Shown: one piece after another, positions 44,716 to 54,735 of the stretch
Numbering within the stretch: position 1 is the stretch's first letter
How the letters are laid out: each line of letters begins with the position of its first letter
Assembly: GCA_900543325.1 (NCBI GenBank)
Contig: UQQU01000002.1
Span: forward strand, 1 to 64,000
Source: an uncultured Clostridium sp.
GTDB taxonomy: Bacteria > Bacillota > Clostridia > Clostridiales > Clostridiaceae
Reading direction: 5' to 3'
Length of the DNA: 64,000 nucleotides
Notes under the pieces: generated by a model
The model's input: only the letters and a program-made list of their open reading frames with translations
The model's database searches: none
Told to the model about the DNA's origin: nothing
Made by a program: the position numbers and the translations under genes

Positions 44716-44729
44716 TGTATACATTTACA
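44716..44729 (-). promoter_or_regulatory. cre-like site in the xylanase leader
   Basis: Minus strand TGTAAATGTATACA, one mismatch from the CcpA cre consensus, immediately upstream of the RBS. Binding there would block elongation. It is nearly identical to the xylB site at 28406-28419. Confidence 0.5.
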
Positions 44730-44864
44730 TATTTAATGTTACTATTTTTGTATTATTTTTAAATACGCTAAATTATATATTTTCTTTAAATAATTATTGT
44801 TTATAAACTTCACTATTATAAATTTGTTCTGTTTTTCTTAATTCTATTTAGAAAAAATAAATAT

Positions 44865-44908
44865 AAAAAATTAAGTGAAGTTTCTCAAGAAAACTTCACT
44901 TAATTTTT
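44865..44908 (-). terminator. Terminator of the CE1/GH43/esterase operon
   Basis: Perfect 18-bp stem (44866-44883 with 44891-44908), including the CE1 stop codon and followed on the minus strand by a run of T. It separates the esterase operon from the xylanase gene. Confidence 0.9.
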
Positions 44909-45725
44909 AATAGTCTTTAAATATTCTTTTTAAAAAGTTATATAAACCATGATTCCAAACTGTAAAATCATGTCCACCCTCTATTTCATAATAAATATGA
45001 TTAACATTATTTTTAACTAACGTATTATGTTGTCTTATTGCCTCATTCATTACAATACTATCATCTTTACCTTTTACAATCATAATTAAAGTTTTAAGGT
45101 CCTGCGGTATTTTAAAGTTTTCCTCAGTAAATAATCCCTCTTCAAAAACACCATTATTCAAGTATTTAAATATACCAAACGCTGGACAAAAAGCACCAAT
45201 ATATCCAAAAATTTTATATAATGTAAATCCAATATATAAAGCTTCTCTTCCTCCCATAGATAATCCAGCAATTGCAGTATTTTCCCTTCCTAATTTAACT
45301 GAATAATTCTTCTCTACATACGGAATTAAGTCATTTAATAAGTCATTAATAAAGTTATCAAATGCTTTAAAATGCTCTAATGTAAATATATCACCTGGAT
45401 TTGCTGAATCATCTTGCCTAGCACGCACATTTGGAAAAATAATTATCATTTCGCTTGCATTTTTTGTTGCCATTAAATTTCCAATAATATACTGTGCTCC
45501 TCCATTTAACCATTCATTTTCATCTCCACCAATCCCATGTAAAAGATATAAAACAGGGTATTTTTTATTCTCATTATAATTAGTAGGTAGCCATATATTA
45601 AACTTTCTTTTTGTTTTTATATTTTTTGAATAGTATTCAACTTTACTTATCGTTCCATAATCAACACTTTCTATTAACTTATCGTACCCAATAGGAGGTA
45701 CATATTGATTAACTTCACTTTTCAT
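44907..45725 (-). CDS. CE1-family esterase (acetylxylan or feruloyl esterase-like)
   Basis: A 272-residue alpha/beta-hydrolase. The nucleophile is Ser156 in GLSMGG, with Asp221/222 in KGKDDSI and His252 in EGGHDFTVWNHG completing the triad. The oxyanion segment is LLHGIGGDENEW. No signal peptide, so it would act on imported acetylated or feruloylated xylooligosaccharides. RBS GAGAGG, 9 nt before the ATG. It is third gene of the esterase - GH43 - CE1 operon, ending in a strong terminator. Whether it prefers acetyl or feruloyl groups cannot be told. Confidence 0.88.
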   Translation of the reverse strand: MKSEVNQYVPPIGYDKLIESVDYGTISKVEYYSKNIKTKRKFNIWLPTNYNENKKYPVLYLLHGIGGDENEWLNGGAQYIIGNLMATKNASEMIIIFPNVRARQDDSANPGDIFTLEHFKAFDNFINDLLNDLIPYVEKNYSVKLGRENTAIAGLSMGGREALYIGFTLYKIFGYIGAFCPAFGIFKYLNNGVFEEGLFTEENFKIPQDLKTLIMIVKGKDDSIVMNEAIRQHNTLVKNNVNHIYYEIEGGHDFTVWNHGLYNFLKRIFKDY

Positions 45726-45798
45726 CCATTAATACCTCTCTTTAACTTTATATCAGCCTTAATGATACTAAAATTAGTAACCTACTTCTAAATAATAA

Positions 45799-47337
45799 TT
45801 AAATATTTTGTTCTATTCTAAAATAATCAAAATCAACATATCCTCCTATTTCTTTTGTTGCATAATTAAACAATCCAAAACGATATCCAACAAAATGTGG
45901 TATTGTATATTCTAATTTTAGTTTATTTCCAATCTTATTCCATACATACCCACTTAAGCTATAATAAAAATATGCACTATCTGATAAATTTTCATAGTCA
46001 AAATCTATTTTAAAATACACTTCATTTTGACTTATAGGAATATTACCCATTTCTTTATCACATCCAGAACTACCACTAATCATAACGATATATTTAATGC
46101 CATTTTCCATCTTAATACCAACAAATCCATACTTTTGTTGAAATGCTGCTAATCCTGCATAGTCACCATTTTTCATATTACTTACATCAATTTTAATACT
46201 CCCTGAACATTTAGGCCCAACTGTTCTTTGAGTAAGTATATTAACTGCATCCAAAATATTGATATTCTTTCTTCCATTCCTTAATCTTAAACATCCTGGC
46301 CGTTCAGTTAAAGACCAATTATTATTATCTGGATTATGATTCCATTGCCATACTAATTTTAGTTCATTTTTATTTTCATCAAATTCATCTGAATCAACAA
46401 AACTATACTTAATTTTTTCACTAATAATTCCAGTATCATATACATCATCAAATATAGGCCAATCTTCTTTCCATATAATAGGTATAACATATGGTATTCT
46501 ACCTACAGCTCCATGGTCTTCAAATAACATTCCATACCATTTTCCTTCAGGTGTATCAATAATTCCACCTTGTGCTATACCTCCAACAATACTTTGCTTT
46601 AATACTATTCTGCCCTCATAGGGACCTTCTAACTTATCAGATCTATGAACTATTTCTGTTCTAATCCCACCTTTTGGCCATACAATATTAAATATATAAT
46701 AATTCCCATTAATTTTTTGTATATGAGAACCTTCCGCAACAAGACCATCTCCAATATCCCCAACAACTTTAGTAGCATTTTCAATAATAACCTTATTAAA
46801 TCCATCTTTTTTAATTGCCGTTACGTCTGAAGTTAATTCTGTTGCCCATATCTCTCCTCCACCATATATAAGGTATACACGTCCATCATCGTCAAACAAT
46901 AATGATGCATCTCTGTAAACTCCCTTTAAGTCATAACGTTTCCATGGTCCATTTTCTATATCATCTGTCTGATAAATATATGTTGTATTAGTGTCATATG
47001 CTCCAAAAGATACATAGTACTTTCCATTATTATATCTAAGGGTACTTGCCCATGAGCCTTGACCATATGCACTTTCTCCATTTTTTAGAGTTTGTTTATC
47101 ACTATCATCAAGTATGTCATAAACGTAGTTAACTATATTCCAATTTACTAAATCATATGATTTCATAATTGGTACACCTGGACTCATATGCATTGTAGTA
47201 CTAACCATATAATAAATATCATTTACTCTTATTACATCTGGATCTGGAACATCTGACCATATAACAGGGTTTTTAACTGTATAAACCTGATAATCACTTT
47301 TATTTGTATCGTTTAAAGTAAATTCATCTTCATACAC
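45799..47337 (-). CDS. GH43 beta-xylosidase / arabinofuranosidase (second, divergent type)
   Basis: A 512-residue leaderless GH43 enzyme. The propeller has the base Asp in SDVPDPDVIRV (about 34-36), the modulator Asp in YRDASLLFDDDGR and the acid Glu in LVAEGSHIQK. The C-terminal beta-sandwich has the NMKNGDYAGLAAFQQ region. It is clearly a different subfamily from the GH43 at 33223-34767 (subfamily 12/10-like), so the pair probably divides xylose and arabinose removal. Start: GTG at 47337, 8 nt after GGAGG. The longer frame begins inside the RBS. It is 39 nt downstream of the esterase gene. Confidence 0.88.
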   Translation of the reverse strand: MYEDEFTLNDTNKSDYQVYTVKNPVIWSDVPDPDVIRVNDIYYMVSTTMHMSPGVPIMKSYDLVNWNIVNYVYDILDDSDKQTLKNGESAYGQGSWASTLRYNNGKYYVSFGAYDTNTTYIYQTDDIENGPWKRYDLKGVYRDASLLFDDDGRVYLIYGGGEIWATELTSDVTAIKKDGFNKVIIENATKVVGDIGDGLVAEGSHIQKINGNYYIFNIVWPKGGIRTEIVHRSDKLEGPYEGRIVLKQSIVGGIAQGGIIDTPEGKWYGMLFEDHGAVGRIPYVIPIIWKEDWPIFDDVYDTGIISEKIKYSFVDSDEFDENKNELKLVWQWNHNPDNNNWSLTERPGCLRLRNGRKNINILDAVNILTQRTVGPKCSGSIKIDVSNMKNGDYAGLAAFQQKYGFVGIKMENGIKYIVMISGSSGCDKEMGNIPISQNEVYFKIDFDYENLSDSAYFYYSLSGYVWNKIGNKLKLEYTIPHFVGYRFGLFNYATKEIGGYVDFDYFRIEQNI

Positions 47338-47376
47338 AAGCTTAACCTCCACTCTTCATTGATTTTATTTTAATTT

Positions 47377-49248
47377 TTACAGATAATTTATTTCAGTTGT
47401 AAAAGGAGATATCGGTAACCCTTCTCTATTATATAAATTTATATCATGAGGTGAGTTTTTCCATGCGTATCTTACATTAACTGGATTACTAACTTTATTA
47501 CTCCAAACTTCTATTAAATTTCCTTTTATTTGGGCATTAGCCTTATAAAAACGTCCATATTCATCACTAATTTCGAAATTATTTAAATTACCTTTTATAC
47601 TTATTAATCCACTTTCACTATTAGAAAAATGAATAACTATCTTATTTCCTTCTATATTCATTTTTTTATACATAGGTGTTACTGAAATATTTTTTTCATT
47701 ATATACTTTATCTTGAGCTAATAAAGCTAATCTTCTTCCAACTTCTTTCTTATTAAGTGGGTGAAGATCATTATATTCACCAATATCAACTGAAACTGCC
47801 ATTCCAGTATTTTTTATTCTTAATCCCCTTCTTTGTGCTTCTCTTAACTTCGCCCAATTATCTAATAATGGACTATCTTCTGGTGCTAAATAGTTTGCAA
47901 GCTGTACATATAAAAATGGTAAATATTCATTATTCCAATTTTCTCTCCATCTATTTATTAACGTTTCAAATAACTCTTCATAATCATTAGGGTAACCTGT
48001 ATTAGATTCACCTTGATACCACAACACACCTGCTATAGCATACTTCCTTAATGGATGAATTATTGAATTATAAAAGCCTATAGGTTTAAATTGAAAGAAA
48101 GTTCTATCATAATTAAAATCCATTCTATGTCCTATTTTATATTTCCATCCCCCTGATAAATCTATCTCTTCATTTTCAAATGCCAATTTATACTGCTTAT
48201 CTTTTATAAATCCGCCTATTCCTGTATTACTCATAACACGTATTGTTATTATATTTCTTCCCACTTTAAGTATCTCATTATCTACTTTGTAAATTCTAGG
48301 AGGATACCTATACTCTGTTTTCCCAACCAAAACACCATTTACATATACTTCATCACTATCTATGATACTCCCTAAATAAAGTTTAGCATTATAACTAGCT
48401 GCTTCATCTGATAAAAATATCTCTTTTCTAAACCAAACAGATCCATTAACTTTATCTAAACATGTATCCTTCCACATTCCTGGTATAACAAATTCACCCC
48501 AATCACTATCATCAAACTCTTCTAAGTTCCACAAATTTATTAAACCTTCATCATTTAAATTTAACTCTTCATACCAATTATTAATTCTATTATCATCTTG
48601 TTCTTGAACTCTAGATACATACTCAGAATCCTTACATTTTCTAATTATTTCTTCAAATCTATTAAACTTCTTCAAATCCGCTTCATTTATCCATGATTCA
48701 ATAGGAGTTCCTCCAACCGCTGTAGCAATTATTCCTATTGGAACTTTATATTTCTCATATATTTCTTTTGCAAAAAAATAACCAACAGCAGTAAACTCAA
48801 GCGAATTATCTTGATTTAAAACTTTCCAGCTCCCCTCATCCAAATCATCTTTTGGACCATTAAAAACATAGTTTTTACTTGCACAAAATTGTCGTATATT
48901 ACTATTATTGTAATTTAAAATTTCATCTTCATATAATTCCATAACTCTTTCTATTGGTAACTCCATATTAGATTGTCCACTACATAGCCATACATCCCCA
49001 ATTAAAATATCTTTAATTGTTATCTCTTCCGCTCCTTTTATAACCATTTCATATGGACCACCAGCTTCTAGCTTATTTAATAAAATGCTCCATTTTCCTT
49101 TATCATTAGAAACTGTTTCATATTTTTCACCTAAAAACCAAACTTCTATTTTAGAATTTTCTACTGTAGTTCCAAATATTTTTGTTTTATCTCCTCGTTG
49201 AAGAACCATTCCGTCACTAAATATACTAGATAACTTATTCTTTTCCAT
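47377..49248 (-). CDS. SASA/SGNH-type acetylesterase (sialate O-acetylesterase-like, likely acetylxylan esterase)
   Basis: A 623-residue leaderless enzyme. An N-terminal beta-sandwich precedes the GDVWLCSGQSNMELP motif (nucleophile Ser93), GIIATAVGGTPIESWI, GVLWYQGESN and the catalytic DLHP near the C-terminal third. A galactose-binding-like insert domain (about 215-385) interrupts the catalytic domain. Annotations of this family say sialate O-acetylesterase, but in xylan loci they remove acetyl groups from xylooligosaccharides, and that is the likelier role here. The ATG at 49248 is preceded by GAGGGG at 8 nt. First gene of a three-gene operon. Confidence 0.85.
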   Translation of the reverse strand: MEKNKLSSIFSDGMVLQRGDKTKIFGTTVENSKIEVWFLGEKYETVSNDKGKWSILLNKLEAGGPYEMVIKGAEEITIKDILIGDVWLCSGQSNMELPIERVMELYEDEILNYNNSNIRQFCASKNYVFNGPKDDLDEGSWKVLNQDNSLEFTAVGYFFAKEIYEKYKVPIGIIATAVGGTPIESWINEADLKKFNRFEEIIRKCKDSEYVSRVQEQDDNRINNWYEELNLNDEGLINLWNLEEFDDSDWGEFVIPGMWKDTCLDKVNGSVWFRKEIFLSDEAASYNAKLYLGSIIDSDEVYVNGVLVGKTEYRYPPRIYKVDNEILKVGRNIITIRVMSNTGIGGFIKDKQYKLAFENEEIDLSGGWKYKIGHRMDFNYDRTFFQFKPIGFYNSIIHPLRKYAIAGVLWYQGESNTGYPNDYEELFETLINRWRENWNNEYLPFLYVQLANYLAPEDSPLLDNWAKLREAQRRGLRIKNTGMAVSVDIGEYNDLHPLNKKEVGRRLALLAQDKVYNEKNISVTPMYKKMNIEGNKIVIHFSNSESGLISIKGNLNNFEISDEYGRFYKANAQIKGNLIEVWSNKVSNPVNVRYAWKNSPHDINLYNREGLPISPFTTEINYL

Positions 49249-49430
49249 ACTCATAACCCCTCTATTATTCCCGTCCAAATCAATCTATATTAAAGTTTAG
49301 TAACCTTTCATATACTACTAATCACCTAATATCTTACATCTTTAAATTTTAATTTTATACCTACTTTTTATATATTTTCCTTTGATTATTTTACATTTAT
49401 TATTTATACATGTTTAAGTTTAATCAATAT

Positions 49431-49471
49431 AAAAAACAGTAGATTAATTATACATAAATCAATCTACTGTT
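49431..49471 (-). terminator. Terminator of sbcDC
   Basis: AACAGTAGATT/AATCTACTGTT stem followed on the minus strand by six T. It lies 35 nt past the sbcC stop. Confidence 0.9.
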
Positions 49472-49505
49472 ACTTTTCTTCTAACATTTTATTTATACTA
49501 TTTTA

Positions 49506-52500
49506 TTAACTTCTTTCAATCTTAACCTTACTTCCACCAAGTCCAGCCTCTGCAGGTGTAACTAAAAGCTTAACATGAACTCTATTTTTAATAGATTCAA
49601 CGTGGCTAATTATTCCTATCTTTAATTTATCATTATGAATTCTTTCAAGCGAGCTCATAACAACCTCTAAAAGATTATCATCTAAAGTACCAAACCCTTC
49701 ATCTAAGAAGAATAATTCAAGTGGAGCAGTTCCCTTAAGTTGAATTTCTGCTGATAATGCAAGTGCTAAAGCAAGTGATGCTAAGAAGGTTTCTCCCCCT
49801 GAAAGTGTAGAAGCATCTCTTTCAGCTCCACCATTTTTATAATCTCTAATTATAAATCTTCCATCCTCATCTACTTCTAACCCATAGTTTCCATTAGTTA
49901 TTTCCTTTAACTTTTTACTAGCTTCTAGCGAAACATATTTAAGTCTAGTAGCTGCAACAAATTCAACAAACTTTTTCCCCTTAAATAATTTATCTAAATC
50001 ATTTAATAATGCAAGCTTATGGTCTAACTCTTCCTTTTGCTTCAATAACCCCTTTAGCTCTATCATCTTGTCTTCTATTATCTTAAGTTCTTCTTGAAGT
50101 TTAATTTTTATTTCATTATATTCCTTAACTTTAACTTCTTTTTCTTCTTTTTCCTCTTGTATAGCAATCCATTGCTCCTCACTTAATTCTCTATTTCCAA
50201 TTTTTTTAGAAATACTTTCAATTGCTCCTTTAATCTTTGCTAAACTATCATTATAATTATCAATTTTAACTTTTAAAACTTCTATTTCACTTTTTTCTAA
50301 AACATTATTCTTAACTTCTTCTATACTTAAAAACTTTTCTTCCTTTAAAGCCTCATCAAGCTTTTGTTTTTCTTCATCTTTTCTTTTATACAGCTCTCTA
50401 CCTTTTGAAGCAATACTAATTAGCTTAGAATTACATTCTTCATAATTCTTATCAGATTCTTCTTTCGCTTTTTCTGCAAGTATATAATTCTCTTCAACTC
50501 TCTTTATTTCACTCTGAATATTTTTTAATATTTCTTCAATATTATCTATATCCTTAACTTTACTTTTTATCTTTATTAAACTTTCATCTTTAATTTTTAT
50601 TTTTTCTTCTAATGTTGTATTAATCTTTGCTAACTCTTGATTAGTATCATTTAAGTCTTTTATTGCATCTTCTCTATTTTTACTTAATTCCTCTAATCTA
50701 TTTCTATAGCTTTTAATGGTTTTTTCAACCTCTTCTCTTTCATTCTCAATTTTATTTATTTCATCATTCTTAGCTATAAAATCTTTAACATTAGTCTTTA
50801 CCTTAAGTGAATTTAATTCTCTTTCAATCTCTTGTAACTTTTCTTCTTCCTTTTTCTTATCTTCTAATAGTTCTTTTATTGTATTTTCATCACTATTAAT
50901 TTTAGTTTCTAATTGTGCATATTTAAGTTTTAAATTATTACTTTCCTCTTTTAAAGTCTTATTTATATTTTCATATTCTTCTTTTTTAACATTATACTCA
51001 TTTAGTTTAACTCTTAAATCACTTATCTTTAATTGAAGCTTAGATACCTCTTCTTCATTAAAATCATCACCTAAATTTTTAATTACCTCTTCACTCTTCT
51101 CTACAGTTTCTTTAAAAAGGGTTAACTTAGCTTCTATATCCCTTATATTATTAGATAATTCATTAAAATATTTTTCTTTTAAAGCCATGCTATTTTCAAG
51201 ACTATTAATATCTCTAATTTCTATATGTCTAATATTTTCTTTATGATGTTCTATAGAACCACAAACCGGACAAATATCTCCAGATTTTAATTCTTCTCTC
51301 AATTTATGAGCTAAATTTTCTCTTTCTATTTCAAGAATATCTACTCTTAGCTTCTTAATTTCATTATCTAAATTGATATACTCTTCTTTTTTAGGCTTTA
51401 ATTCTTTAGTTAATTCTTCAATTGCATTTTTATTTTTTAATATCTCTTCTTTTTCTCTTTTAAATATATCTAATTTACCCTTAAGATCAGAATATTTTTC
51501 TTGCATATCAAATAAATCATTTTGATTTCCCGGGCAATTCTTTACTAAGTTTTCTAAACCACTTTCATTTTCTATTAATAAATTATTCGTCCTATCTAAC
51601 TCAAGTTTTAAAATATTTTTTTCTTCTACAGATTTTTTTATCCCTTCATTATTAGATTCTAATTTTACTTTATAATCTTCAACTTTCTTAAAGAAATTAT
51701 TATAATCTCTAGTAACAACTACTCCTTGTTGAACATTTTCTTTTAATTCTCTATCAATATTTAAAGTATCTCTATATACTTCCTTTTCTTTTAATAGATT
51801 ATTTCCTTTATTTAATCTATTTTCAGAATCAATTAATTTATCTTCATTTTCTTTCTTCTTTTTAAGTAAATCCTCTACAACTTTATTAATTTCTTTTATT
51901 TCACTTTCTAAAGTCACTAAAGCTTTTTTATCTTCTATTGCCTCTTTTATTTTCTCTTCTTGTATTTTATATTTAGGAAGCTCATTATCCTTATTTATTC
52001 TAGCTTTACTCCAGTTTTCTTCACATTTATCTTTTTTCTCTTTAAGTTCTTCACATTTTACTTTAACTTCACTTAATTCTTTTTCTGTAAAATTAATATT
52101 CTTTAATGTTTCTTCATAAGCTATTACAAATGGATTGATCTTACTTGCAGCCTCAGCAGTTTTAACTCTTTCTTTAAATGAATTTATTTCATCTGCTTTT
52201 TCAATAAGCTCATTTTCTCTTTCTTTATAGTCTTTAACTTCAAGTTGCATTTTCCATAGTTCTGAATTTTCTTTAAAAGATTTTTCAATTTCCTTAAGCT
52301 CTTTATTAGCTTTTTCTAAATTTTCAATACTTATATTTAACTCTTCTTCTTTCTCTTTTTTCTTATCTTCGCTTATATCTTCATAGCCCATAAGCTGTCC
52401 TAATAAAACACTATTTTCTGTTTTTTCCTTATTAATTTCTTTAGATAATTTGCTTGAAAGTTTATCACCATATTCTCCTAAATTAAAAAGTCTTTCTAAC

Positions 52501-52997
52501 ATTTCTCTTCTTGGTTTTCCTTCAAGCTTTAAAAACTCTGAAAACTTTCCCTGTGGCAAAACAACAGTCCTTGTAAAATCCTCTAAACTTAATCCAATTA
52601 CTTCCTTACACTTATCAGTTACAGTTTTAACTTTATCAGCTAAAACCTCTTCTCCATTGGTTATATCAACTATTTTACACTTACCAGACACAGGATTTCC
52701 TGATTTTTTATCTCTTTTAAACTCTCTATTAACTAAATATCTTTTAGTTTCTGCTCCTGATATTTGAAATTCAAAGCTAACATTTAATCTGTCACAATTT
52801 GTATTTATATAATTAGAACTTTTTCTTGAAACATCACCATATAGTGCTAACGTTATACCATCTAAAATTGTAGATTTACCACTTCCTGTTGGACCAAATA
52901 TTCCAAATAATCCACAATCAGTTAACTTTTCAAAATCTATAGTTTGTTCTTCTATAAAACTATTTAATCCTTTTATCTTAAGCTTAATTGGTCTCAT
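49506..52997 (-). CDS. sbcC: SbcC, ATPase subunit of the SbcCD nuclease
   Basis: A 1163-residue SMC/Rad50-type protein. Walker A GPTGSGKST is at 35-43. Two long coiled coils (about 180-575 and 600-1030) flank a zinc-hook CPVC (about residue 590). The C-terminal lobe has the signature LSGGETF and Walker B LFFLDEGFGTLD. With SbcD it opens DNA hairpins and processes protein-blocked ends. Start: the ATG at 52997 lies 6 nt after AGGGGG and overlaps the sbcD end by 14 nt. The earlier ATG abuts the RBS directly. Confidence 0.96.
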   Translation of the reverse strand: MRPIKLKIKGLNSFIEEQTIDFEKLTDCGLFGIFGPTGSGKSTILDGITLALYGDVSRKSSNYINTNCDRLNVSFEFQISGAETKRYLVNREFKRDKKSGNPVSGKCKIVDITNGEEVLADKVKTVTDKCKEVIGLSLEDFTRTVVLPQGKFSEFLKLEGKPRREMLERLFNLGEYGDKLSSKLSKEINKEKTENSVLLGQLMGYEDISEDKKKEKEEELNISIENLEKANKELKEIEKSFKENSELWKMQLEVKDYKERENELIEKADEINSFKERVKTAEAASKINPFVIAYEETLKNINFTEKELSEVKVKCEELKEKKDKCEENWSKARINKDNELPKYKIQEEKIKEAIEDKKALVTLESEIKEINKVVEDLLKKKKENEDKLIDSENRLNKGNNLLKEKEVYRDTLNIDRELKENVQQGVVVTRDYNNFFKKVEDYKVKLESNNEGIKKSVEEKNILKLELDRTNNLLIENESGLENLVKNCPGNQNDLFDMQEKYSDLKGKLDIFKREKEEILKNKNAIEELTKELKPKKEEYINLDNEIKKLRVDILEIERENLAHKLREELKSGDICPVCGSIEHHKENIRHIEIRDINSLENSMALKEKYFNELSNNIRDIEAKLTLFKETVEKSEEVIKNLGDDFNEEEVSKLQLKISDLRVKLNEYNVKKEEYENINKTLKEESNNLKLKYAQLETKINSDENTIKELLEDKKKEEEKLQEIERELNSLKVKTNVKDFIAKNDEINKIENEREEVEKTIKSYRNRLEELSKNREDAIKDLNDTNQELAKINTTLEEKIKIKDESLIKIKSKVKDIDNIEEILKNIQSEIKRVEENYILAEKAKEESDKNYEECNSKLISIASKGRELYKRKDEEKQKLDEALKEEKFLSIEEVKNNVLEKSEIEVLKVKIDNYNDSLAKIKGAIESISKKIGNRELSEEQWIAIQEEKEEKEVKVKEYNEIKIKLQEELKIIEDKMIELKGLLKQKEELDHKLALLNDLDKLFKGKKFVEFVAATRLKYVSLEASKKLKEITNGNYGLEVDEDGRFIIRDYKNGGAERDASTLSGGETFLASLALALALSAEIQLKGTAPLELFFLDEGFGTLDDNLLEVVMSSLERIHNDKLKIGIISHVESIKNRVHVKLLVTPAEAGLGGSKVKIERS

Positions 52998-54207
52998 TTT
53001 CATCCCCCTCTTCATTTATTAATTTTAAAAGTAAACTTACAATTTCATCATCAGCTTCTACATTTCTTTCTTTTTTATAAAAATCTCTAAATATTTCTTC
53101 AAAAGATTTCTCTTGAATAGAAATATCATTTTCAACATCATCTTGAGAATTTTGAAGCTTTGGTATTATTTCTAAAATATCCTTTTTAATTTCCTTCATT
53201 TTCTTTATTTCATCTTCTCTTATATATCTATCACATTTAATCTCTAAATAAACCCAGCAATCTCTATCTTTATTTTCTTCGCATCTTTCTATTGCATCAT
53301 CAATACTTTCACACTTCCAAATTTCTATAGGTTTATATACCTTAAATTCTACTTCACTTATTTTACATTCCTCTTTTGGTTCTACATCAATAATAAAACA
53401 TTTCTTATTAATATTTATTTCCTTTTTATTATAATGAAGAGGAGAACCTGAATACCTTGCCTTCTTATTGGTACCTGGTACAACCTGTGGTTTATGGACA
53501 TGTCCTAAAGCTATATACTGTGCTTCTTCTGGTAAACATGACCCATTAACAATATAGCTTCCACCAAGTTGAATACTTCTTTCTGAGCCACCTTCTTCAC
53601 TTCCCATAGCAAATAAATGTGATACTGCTAAATTAATAGTATCTTCTCTATAGTTTTTCCTTAAAGAATCAAATAAAGATTTTATTCTTTCTCCATAAGT
53701 TTTTAATCTATCTTCATCACTATCCATCTCTCCATAAAGAACTTCATTTAATCTCTTTTCACTTGGATATGGTACTGTTAATATTACTGCTTTTTCATTA
53801 TTAATTTCTATTTCAATAAATCCTTCTCCTGAGTTAATAACCTTATGCTGTCCATATTCACCACATTGTACAATAGTTTTAGGTGTCCCAACCATTATTA
53901 TTCCATGCTCCATAGCAAGTGGCCCTGCTGCAACTAATCTTTCTGGATTATCATGATTTCCTGCAATAACTAAAGTTAATCTTTCTCCATTTTTAGAAAG
54001 TTTTTTTAATGTATTATAAAACATTTTTTCAGCTCTTGCTGGTGGATTACTACTATCATAAACATCTCCTGCAATTATAACTAAATCAACTTTATTTTCT
54101 TCAACTATATCTATAAAATCTTTTAAGAATAATTCTTGCTCATCCATTCTACTTTGGCCTTCTAAGTTCTTTCCTAAATGCCAATCTCCAGTATGTAATA
54201 TTCTCAA
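52984..54207 (-). CDS. sbcD: SbcD, nuclease subunit of the SbcCD complex
   Basis: A 407-residue Mre11-type metallophosphoesterase. The phosphoesterase motifs are in order: GDWHLGK (Asp8, His10), AGDVYDSSNPP, AGNHDNPERL, and ALGHVHKPQ with the final His pair. The C-terminal capping domain is variable. The start codon is TTG (54207), 8 nt after GGAGG. It is the first gene of the sbcDC pair. No LexA-like box is visible upstream. Confidence 0.95.
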   Translation of the reverse strand: MRILHTGDWHLGKNLEGQSRMDEQELFLKDFIDIVEENKVDLVIIAGDVYDSSNPPARAEKMFYNTLKKLSKNGERLTLVIAGNHDNPERLVAAGPLAMEHGIIMVGTPKTIVQCGEYGQHKVINSGEGFIEIEINNEKAVILTVPYPSEKRLNEVLYGEMDSDEDRLKTYGERIKSLFDSLRKNYREDTINLAVSHLFAMGSEEGGSERSIQLGGSYIVNGSCLPEEAQYIALGHVHKPQVVPGTNKKARYSGSPLHYNKKEININKKCFIIDVEPKEECKISEVEFKVYKPIEIWKCESIDDAIERCEENKDRDCWVYLEIKCDRYIREDEIKKMKEIKKDILEIIPKLQNSQDDVENDISIQEKSFEEIFRDFYKKERNVEADDEIVSLLLKLINEEGDENETN

Positions 54208-54310
54208 AAATATTACCTCCTTTTTTATTCCACTGTATAAATTTTATCTATTTTTAATTATACAATTAAGTACTATATGTAATCAAACGTAAGTGAGATT
54301 CCTTCTAAAC

Positions 54311-54336
54311 AAAAAAGATGATACATTTCTGTATCA
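54311..54336 (-). terminator. Terminator of the small hypothetical gene
   Basis: TGATACA-TTTC-TGTATCA stem followed on the minus strand by TCTTTTTTG. It starts 17 nt after the stop. Confidence 0.8.
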
Positions 54337-54352
54337 CCCTCTTTCCTATTAT

Positions 54353-54544
54353 CTATTTAACTTCTTTACACCAACTTGAAGAAATTCTTGAATTATCTAT
54401 ATATCCTAAATAGCTATGTGCAACTTGTACTTCTAAACCATCATATTTATTTATTTGCTCATTATTTAATTTCTCTACTCTCTCATCACTTGCTAAATAA
54501 ACGTCCTTACTAAAAATATACTTCTTTCCTTTACAAAATATCAT
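54353..54544 (-). CDS. Small hypothetical protein (63 aa)
   Basis: A short gene with a convincing RBS (GAGGTGG, ATG at 54544) and a terminator. It begins MIFCKGKKYIFSKD and contains VEKLNNEQINKYDGLEVQV and a C-terminal SSSWCKEVK. It is mostly polar with beta-strand character, and has no membrane segment or recognised domain. It lies alone between sbcDC and the thiamine operon on the same strand. I do not recognise a family. Confidence 0.7.
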   Translation of the reverse strand: MIFCKGKKYIFSKDVYLASDERVEKLNNEQINKYDGLEVQVAHSYLGYIDNSRISSSWCKEVK

Positions 54545-54679
54545 AGTTACCACCTCATGTATTTTATTTATATAAATATTATACACCTATTTGCATTTAT
54601 ACCCATTTAAGTTTTAATTTTCAATATTTTGCATAATTTTATTCATAAATTTGCCAATTATTCAATTTACAGAAAATAA

Positions 54680-54718
54680 AAAATAATTGAAATTAAACTA
54701 ATTTAACTTCAATTATTT
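54680..54718 (-). terminator. Terminator of the thiamine operon
   Basis: AAATAATTGAA/TTCAATTATTT stem with T-rich 3' side on the minus strand, just past the thiW stop. Confidence 0.75.
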
Positions 54719-54735
54719 TAATCAATTATATTATT

